A stretch of 64,000 nucleotides of DNA. Source: Acanthaster planci (lineage: Eukaryota > Echinodermata > Asteroidea > Valvatida > Acanthasteridae). The notes under the pieces were generated by a model. The model was not told where the DNA came from and did no database searches. It saw only the letters and a program-made list of their open reading frames with translations. Each line of letters begins with the position of its first letter. Within the stretch, counting starts at the first letter, position 1. The stretch spans positions 178,056 to 242,055 of the forward strand of contig NW_019091534.1 of assembly GCF_001949145.1 (NCBI RefSeq). Direction: 5' to 3'. A program made the translations under genes and the position numbers. Of the stretch, positions 57,553 to 64,000 are shown in pieces.

Positions 57553-60500
57553 GTAAATTTTCCTTCCACATTCCGTCTTTTTTCCTTTTTTTAAATTATT
57601 GCATGGAATATAGGCCTACACTTCCCCTCAAGTGCAATTTGTTTAGAGTGAAGAATGTTTGTATACGTATTGTATACATTCCCAATTTGCTAGTGTACAT
57701 TTTATTCCGTAAAACTGTAAAACATAAATATGCTTTTCACCTTATGCTTATCTTTAAAGTATTGCTAAATTGTGTCAAATGCCAGTTATTCTCATGATCA
57801 AAACCCGCACGTAGTCTTTAGTCAAACTGTGAGTGCATTTTGGCACAATGTTTTATACACGTGATTAGCTTCTGGACTTGCCTGTTGAAAATTAGCCAAT
57901 GGATTCCCCTGAGTCACAAAGGTATTTAAAATGGCAGACTTCAAATAGCATCTCCATGGCATAATGATGAGATTGTACATAAAATGGCGAAAATTCCGCT
58001 GTGTGGTTTTGCGTCTCAAAAACGATTTACTCAGTATTACGAAGTGTGAGTGAAAAAACTGCTTCCTGTTTATCCCATCTAAAATGATTACGGTTTATTA
58101 TACGCGGTCGAATGCATATATTGCAGCCAAAACCTAACCCGGACAGTTGGTGATATTTTGAATAGATAATCATTAGTCTGTACTTATTTGTTGCTTTATG
58201 TTGTTCAACCACTCCGCATGCAGCCGTTATGCCTACAACCGCGCTGCATCCAGACTACCGCCGACATTCTGCGTGTGATGGATCTGGACGCCGACCCGTG
58301 CCAGGATTTCTACCAGTTCGCCTGTGGTAATTTTGCCAAGGTGTCGGAGATTCCCGAAGGCGAGACTAGATGGACACCCATTCGGCAAACTCAATATCAA
58401 AACCAAAAACTTGTGCAGAAGGTATAAGAATTGCAGTTGGACTTTTACCTCTGGTTTTTAACTGATTACAAATGCATAGCCACGCCCCTTAAGGCAGATG
58501 ATATGAGATGCCAAATAGATCGCACAGGAAATGAACTACTATAAATCACTTCTAGCCTCAACAATAGGGAAGTTTAGCTCGGCCAAAGATTGTTCATGAT
58601 TTTCTCAAATGCTTCAGATTCAAAATTTTCACACCGTCTTTGAACAGGAATACCGTTTGTAAATCTTGTTTTACTTGTGTCTTTATTACTTGATAGTTCC
58701 TAGAGCAAGATGGCTACAATTACAAAGGAGTTAGAAGCGAGGCTCTGGTGAAGGCCAAGACCTATTTTCGGACTTGCATGAACCAGACATTCAAAGCGGA
58801 GAATGGTTTCGACCCACTGTTGCAAGTGAGATCTTGGATTTATTCAAAGCTGACTCGCTTGAGTCACCTGTTACTTTGAAAATATTCAGTGCCCTCTCAG
58901 CAATTTTAACAGCTAGCTTCAATACACAGTCAAAGAGGGTCTGGTTTTCCTCAGCTCTTTGCCTGAAGTGGTGTCAATTTTGTAGGGGGGTGGAACCCTT
59001 CAAAAATATGTACAAAAATGGCTGCATTTTTGAGTCACTTTACAGTAGTTCTTGAGGTCTTGCCTCAGCCTCCATCCGCCGATTAACTGATGTGGGCCTG
59101 GCTCTCTGGTAGTTTCATTGGACTTCTAAAAGTGGTTTTCCCATTTGCCGGGAATTATAGATTGGGTGATTAGGAAAAGGTCTGGCGCACTTGTTCACGT
59201 AGCTCGGCATCTAGCTGCCTGTTGACCCTTGTGTAATACTGAAGTCGTTACCCTGGATCCCGCTTGGCATGTCATTTTCCAATACGGCACCTTGAACTGC
59301 CTCTCCTGCAATCCCTGAGGGAGTTTCCTTTCCTTTCCCTTTCAGCTCATAGATTCCGTCGGTGGATGGAATCTCCTACCAGAACGCGGCAGCGCCGTTG
59401 AGGGCGACATTTCCCGTCTCGCCTATCGGTTGGCGGAGATCTACAACTTGGGCATCCAGCTGCTGTTTGCCATGGACATCGGCCCAGACGACCACAACTC
59501 CAGTCTGAATATCGTCCAAGTGAGTTCCACAAACTCAGCCAATTATTAAACCGCAATATCTCTAACGTCTTATTTTCCAAAACGCACAATAAGATCTCTT
59601 GGTAAGCATTGGTTTTTGTATTTTCTCAGTTTCAGCAGTACGGCCTGAGCCTCCACCAACCTGGGTACTACGAGGAATCAGTAAGTTTTATAAGTTGCCA
59701 GAATACAGTTACTTTAATTAAGGGATCGTTTTTCTATCAATCTATTTGACCTCACTTTGTTCCCATTTTTGATAAGCGTCATTATTGTCAAAGCATAATT
59801 CGCTGATTTTTCTCGCGTTTGGCAGTGGATGGCTTACATGGCTGTCCACTGGTGGAGTATCACAACGTTCACCGGATAATCTTTGCCTGTATTTTTTTTA
59901 TCTCAAAAACAATGCAACCAAAATTCACAACCTACACTTTTTCTTAGAACTCACCACAGGTTGATTTTTTTTTTTTTTTAGGTTTTTTGAAGATATTTAC
60001 GGGCTTTCGTAGCTTTTAGCGAGATTTGTTGCCGATGGAGTTGTAAAAAAACTGCAGAGATTGTACGGCGCTTGTTCAAAAGGAATGTCACGAAAATAGT
60101 ACCGATTTTTAAGTTAAAAGTCTACATGGGTCACAGAGGGTTTTGCGAGATCCTGGTGCGATCCTATAGACCATAGTCTGAGGGTCACTTTAAACCTGCT
60201 TCGAAGACATCGTTTGGTTAGTTGGCAGTTCAATAATTTCAACATTTTCACAAGTGAGATACTTCACGATGTGATGGTATTATTGTTTACCAACACAGCT
60301 CTATCATGATTATATTCCCTCGTTACTCTTCAGAAACGTGAATTGCTCGATGCTTTCGTTGACCTCGGCGTCACGGTGATGACTTTGCTCCGTGACCCAC
60401 GCAGTCCCAGGGAGCTTGTCGAGACACGGGTGGACGCGAGGTCCCGGATGGAGGACATTGTGGAGTTCGAAAGAGCAATGAGCAGGGTGAGGCTGAGTGA

Positions 60501-61247
60501 AACCGTTTGTCCGAGAGTTTTCTGTTTTCTCATTTTCATCTGATTAAAACAAGCTTCAGGGCTGTCTTAATTTCAGCTAATTTCAAATCGCAAATTTATG
60601 GTTAAATACATGTATGTATCATCCAAAGAAGTGACCTTGATTTTGAAGCTATTTCTGCACGAAAATTTACTACAAAATAAGACACCTTGGTGTCGTAAAT
60701 TGTCTTACTAGTGGCAATTCAATGTTGTTTCATACCCACGCAGGACAGTAGGCCAGTGAGCAAACTTTCCTCACAAATATTTTCAATGATTAAATTTTAG
60801 GTTAACGTTTTCAACCGACAGTAACACTACCGTCATATGTCAGGAAAGTCAAAAATATCTTTTTCAGTCAGATGTCAGAAGGATGTAAAACTCGTATAAG
60901 CAGAGGTATACAGTTGCGCAAAATATATGTCATGGCGGTTCAAAATAATAACACTGTCATGAAACTATTGCAGTTTATGAGCAGGACAGTGTCTTCCACA
61001 TCCAACCGTTTGTTTTTGGATTTGTGGCATTACAGTTATTTGTCCCGTTCCCAAAACTGCAAGATCCTCTCGCCATTAACAACAAGATGTCCCTGCAGAA
61101 ATTTGCGGACATGATGCCGGACTTCGATCTGCTGGGCTACGTGAGGCATGCCTTCGGCCGGGATATAGGCAGCGACCGGGAAGTCCTGGTCTACACCCCA
61201 GCCTACTTCCGGAAACTGAATGACCTGCTCAGAGACACTCCGGACAG
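57466..61247 (+). CDS. Secreted neprilysin-like endopeptidase (M13), copy B, exons 1-7 (3'-truncated by window)
   Basis: Join of seven exons with the same lengths and phases as copy A, giving 334 residues plus two bases. The signal peptide ([21 protein letters not shown]), CLQPRCI and [12 protein letters not shown] are present, and no stop or frameshift was found, so the gene looks functional as far as visible. By hand count 23 of 334 residues differ from copy A, eight of them in exon 4. The zinc-binding exons lie beyond the window, so activity cannot be judged. Confidence 0.88.
58224..58421 (+). CDS. Neprilysin B exon 2
   Basis: 198 bases, acceptor GCATGCAG, donor AAG|GTATAA. Three changes near the exon end (TQYQNQKL instead of TQHRNHKL). 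Confidence 0.9.
58697..58825 (+). CDS. Neprilysin B exon 3
   Basis: 129 bases, same borders as copy A; two changes (GYNY, YFRTCM). Confidence 0.9.
59346..59519 (+). CDS. Neprilysin B exon 4
   Basis: 174 bases, acceptor CCCTTTCAG, donor CAA|GTGAGT. Keeps the family GGW (SVGGWNLLPERG). Eight changes against copy A, the most of any exon. Confidence 0.9.
59630..59680 (+). CDS. Neprilysin B exon 5
   Basis: 51 bases, one change (HQPGYYEES). Confidence 0.9.
60334..60486 (+). CDS. Neprilysin B exon 6
   Basis: 153 bases, acceptor CTCTTCAG, donor AGG|GTGAGG; three changes (KRELLDAF, VTVMTLL). Confidence 0.9.
61036..61247 (+). CDS. Neprilysin B exon 7
   Basis: 212 bases, same acceptor (GGCATTACAG) and phase-2 donor (ACAG|GTGCAG) as copy A; three changes (PLAINNKM, VRHAFG). 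The last exon visible in the window. Confidence 0.85.
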
Positions 61248-61929
61248 GTGCAGTAAAATGGTGGATCCAGAACCAAAATTCAGGGGTCTGTTGTTCGGCG
61301 GGGAGCAGTGGCGCACCGAAGGGGGGGGGGGGTAGGGGCTTGTGGGCCCCCTCTTCCGGTTTATTTGTTTGTTGTCTGTTTGTTTTCTGAAAAGCGAAAT
61401 TACAATGCTCAACTATATTTTAATCACTTCTCGCCGGATGACAGGTAAACACACACACTTTTCCTTTATTTTAATACTTTATCCACGGAGGAAGACGTAC
61501 TAATATATCGTGCCTAGTTGGGCCAAAAGGCGGAAGATGATCCTGCACGCGGATGCTGCTACCATCCTCTATGCTGCTACTAAGTGGAGCCCCCCCTCCA
61601 TCCACCCACCCACAATAATCCGGAAATGCCTTTCATGAGAATCAGAATTGAATTGGGTAGCCCACACTATACACAAAAGAACTAAGGGGTTAAGCCTCGG
61701 GAGCGAAACAAGACTTACAAAAGAGGTCAGGTTTAACATCCCAACTAGCAACTCCTTTGTATAGAAATATGTGTTCTAAAAACACACATGGCCACGGGTG
61801 ACGCCTGTATGCGCTTTGGACCTTTTTGCATGTGAACTGCTTTTCAAGCAACGCGCTGAAAAGAAGACACCACTGTGGAAAATTACGGGGGCGCAATCCA
61901 TTCCAAAAAGGCATTCTCATTAATCTTTA

Positions 61930-61982
61930 ATAAAGGATTTTCAGTCGCGTGATTTTTGACATACGTTCAATTTACACAGATA
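61930..61982 (+). mobile_element. MITE-like element, truncated copy
   Basis: The first 50 bases of the element (AAAGGATTTTCAGTCGCGTG to TTTACACAGA) break off into (GGTTATA)n at 61,982. The same place in copy A is uninterrupted. Confidence 0.6.
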
Positions 61983-63459
61983 GGTTATAGGTTATAGGTT
62001 ATGGACCTTTGCGTGTGAATTGCTTTAGTCTGGACACGCGCCATATTTTTCTACTAGGGCAAATGGCCGGAACTCGGTAGTTATGCCTCCCTTCATGAGC
62101 GCCAGAAATCATTTGCGACAGCAAAATACGCCCAGAGAAGAAGAAAACCTGACTATAACTGGTTATAAATGCATTCTGATACTAGCCCTGATTAAGTCTG
62201 TAAATCCAAGCCTGCTGTGATGCAACGAAGGGGTGGAGGTTGCTTGGGAATCAGTGGCTATTCCATACCAACCCTCCCAACAACATATCCTGCTTACGCT
62301 ATGGATCGAGGTAGAGCAAAACTGTAGCCCTCGTTGTCCTTTTTGTATGTTGATGCTGCATTTAGGGGCTTTTGTCTTTAATGCAGGCATTGGGATGGAA
62401 GGGAAATTTCGACAGTTCTCTGGATCTGTTGATTCTCAATATATTCAGAAATAAACATAAATTACGCCATGGGGACCATGATTCCCTTTGACCCCTGGAT
62501 CAGCCTACTGGTAGAGTGAATCGATAGACCGAGGTGGCCTTAGCAATACAAGTAATGTATAAATTGTACACATCTCCCTATTTTACCCATATTAAGAGCC
62601 ATTTCACGTAAATACCAGACCTATGTGTCCACGGTTTTTCATACTTTTTAGGATGAAACAGTTTGGGGCGCAATTAAACAAAAAAGACTTTTCAAATTCA
62701 TACATAGCCCCTTGCTATGGAAACAGCTCATTTTGTGGTTTGGGGCATATTAAGCCAAATTAGGGCTCTGAAAAACTGGTTTTTAGCTTATACTTAAAAG
62801 TCCACCTAACCAAAATACAAAAATATTCCACAGCTCCACTTATATCACTTTAAAGGATCACCCTTGCCTCTGTTTCAGACAAACCATTATCGCTTTAAGT
62901 GTCACCCTTATGCTCTTGTATCAGCTTGCATCGAAGTTTGTTTTTAGAACTTGCGAAATTGACAGTATAATCTTCTCTGTGCCCCTCAAAACGTCAACTT
63001 GCCAGAGATCTCAGAATATGTTCCTGTAGTTAAGATTAGGGCCAACATTGTTCTTTTCATATGGGGATGAGAAAATCGTGGGCAATGTATCCTGCTGTGA
63101 AAGTTTTGCCTCGTCATTTTTTTCAAAATACAGAAACCCCTTGCTTTGGGATTTCCCTTAGTTTGAGTCAATAATGAGGCAATTTCTCCTATGTGTGCGT
63201 CAAATGAAATAAAATATTCTCGCTCTTCATGGGCCACTATATCCCACTCATATGAAAAAAAATGGTGGCCAATACATGCACAGAATTAATGCTACTTGCC
63301 ACGTAGATGATGGCGGATCTTAAAGTTTTCCAGCAACACGCTGAAAAGAAGACACCCCTGTGGTAAATTACGGCATTCCTTCCCAAAAGCCATTCTCATT
63401 AATCTTTAATAGAGGATTTTCAGTTGCGTAATTTGTGACATGCGTTCAATTTACACAGA
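61981..63459. mobile_element. Insertion present only in duplication unit B
   Basis: About 1.48 kb absent from unit A. It starts with a short (GGTTATA)3 repeat and ends with a second, diverged copy of the roughly 130 bp that precede it (61,846-61,980 against 63,333-63,459). No transposase or reverse transcriptase frame was found. It may be another member of the repeat family that inserted into, or recombined with, the resident copy. Confidence 0.55.
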
Positions 63460-63614
63460 CGTGTGCGGAAACGCGCCCGCTTTCGAAGTCTCTCAAAATT
63501 CTTGCGTAAATGAAATGGCCAATAGAAATACCCAGATTCTAAAATCCCCCGCCTACACGAAAATAGAATGTTTCCTAAAATGCCCTTGCTAGTCAGGTTA
63601 CTTCACGTGAAAAA
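63411..63614 (+). mobile_element. MITE-like element, copy in unit B
   Basis: AGAGGATTTTCAGTTGCGTA start, GGCCAATAGAAATAC interior and TTACTTCACGTGAAAA end, full length. Confidence 0.6.
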
Positions 63615-64000
63615 GCTCAGTAGAGGACATGAGGACAACTTTTACCCAGTGGATTTGCACTATGTGAGGACAATGGCAGTAATAGGCCTACTTAGGGGGG
63701 TGGTCACAGTCTCTCCATACTACAGAACTCTACTGTAGCTAATAAAAGGCACAAATGTAAAATGATTAGAGAACAGAAGGTTTTGTTTATATTGAAAAGT
63801 AAATACATCCATGTTTCAACCAAAAAGGTCATAAAGATTCCCAGGGCCAATTAGTCTGTCCGTGAGAGGGAAATGTAGATTTTCATCATGTCTTGAGAAA
63901 CTTTTAGAATTTTTGTTTAAAGAGGATATATATGGGCCATTCTGAGAGACATATTAAAAATTAGAATGGTACGGTAGCGTATAAAGGGCCACGTACAAAA

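Larger units (their letters stand above)
55088..64000. repeat. Tandem segmental duplication, unit B (partial)
   Basis: Parallels 32,786-40,500. Indels include a shorter (CT)n at 55,274-55,286, a 10-bp insertion near 57,230 and a B-specific insertion of about 1.5 kb at 61,981-63,459. It is cut off by the window end. Confidence 0.88.

Overview
The window looks like nuclear DNA from an invertebrate animal, most likely a deuterostome such as an echinoderm or hemichordate; this placement is an inference. The genes have many short exons with GT/AG borders and long AT-rich introns. There is a Shox homeobox gene, a neprilysin-type (M13) metallopeptidase gene with a second partial copy, tRNA-derived SINE-like sequence, many fold-back and MITE-like elements, and single-base N calls typical of a draft or BAC assembly. 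No bacterial, organellar or CRISPR-like feature was seen.

Layout. Bases 1-21,300 hold no gene I can support. They contain decayed mobile elements: a 203-bp MITE, a 912-bp element between 8-bp direct repeats, a 650-bp fold-back element made of a short palindromic repeat, several hairpins, a stop- and frameshift-bearing DUF4817-like fragment on the minus strand, and a SINE. Bases 21,303-32,048 (+) are a complete four-exon Shox gene: a 412-residue protein with a paired-type homeodomain and a C-terminal OAR motif. Its 7.1-kb third intron has several candidate regulatory blocks.

Bases 35,335-49,428 (+) are a complete 14-exon gene for a secreted neprilysin-like zinc endopeptidase (713 residues, all main catalytic residues present; copy A). 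At 55,088 a second copy of the region that began at 32,786 starts, a tandem segmental duplication with a 22.3-kb unit. Exons 1-7 of the second gene (copy B, 57,466-61,247) are intact and about 93% identical to copy A in protein by my hand count. Exon 8 should lie a few hundred bases beyond the window edge.

How the parts relate. Shox encodes a nuclear transcription factor and the neprilysins encode extracellular peptidases; nothing in the sequence ties them functionally, and they are simply neighbours on the same strand. The neprilysin duplication carries about 2.5 kb of upstream DNA, so both copies probably began with the same promoter. The most unusual items are the structured repeats: the fold-back element at 3,036-3,686, and the long palindrome in copy A intron 9, which has 13-bp target-site duplications and a hammerhead-ribozyme-like core. 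All coordinates and translations were worked out by eye; family assignments rest on motif recognition, not database searches.
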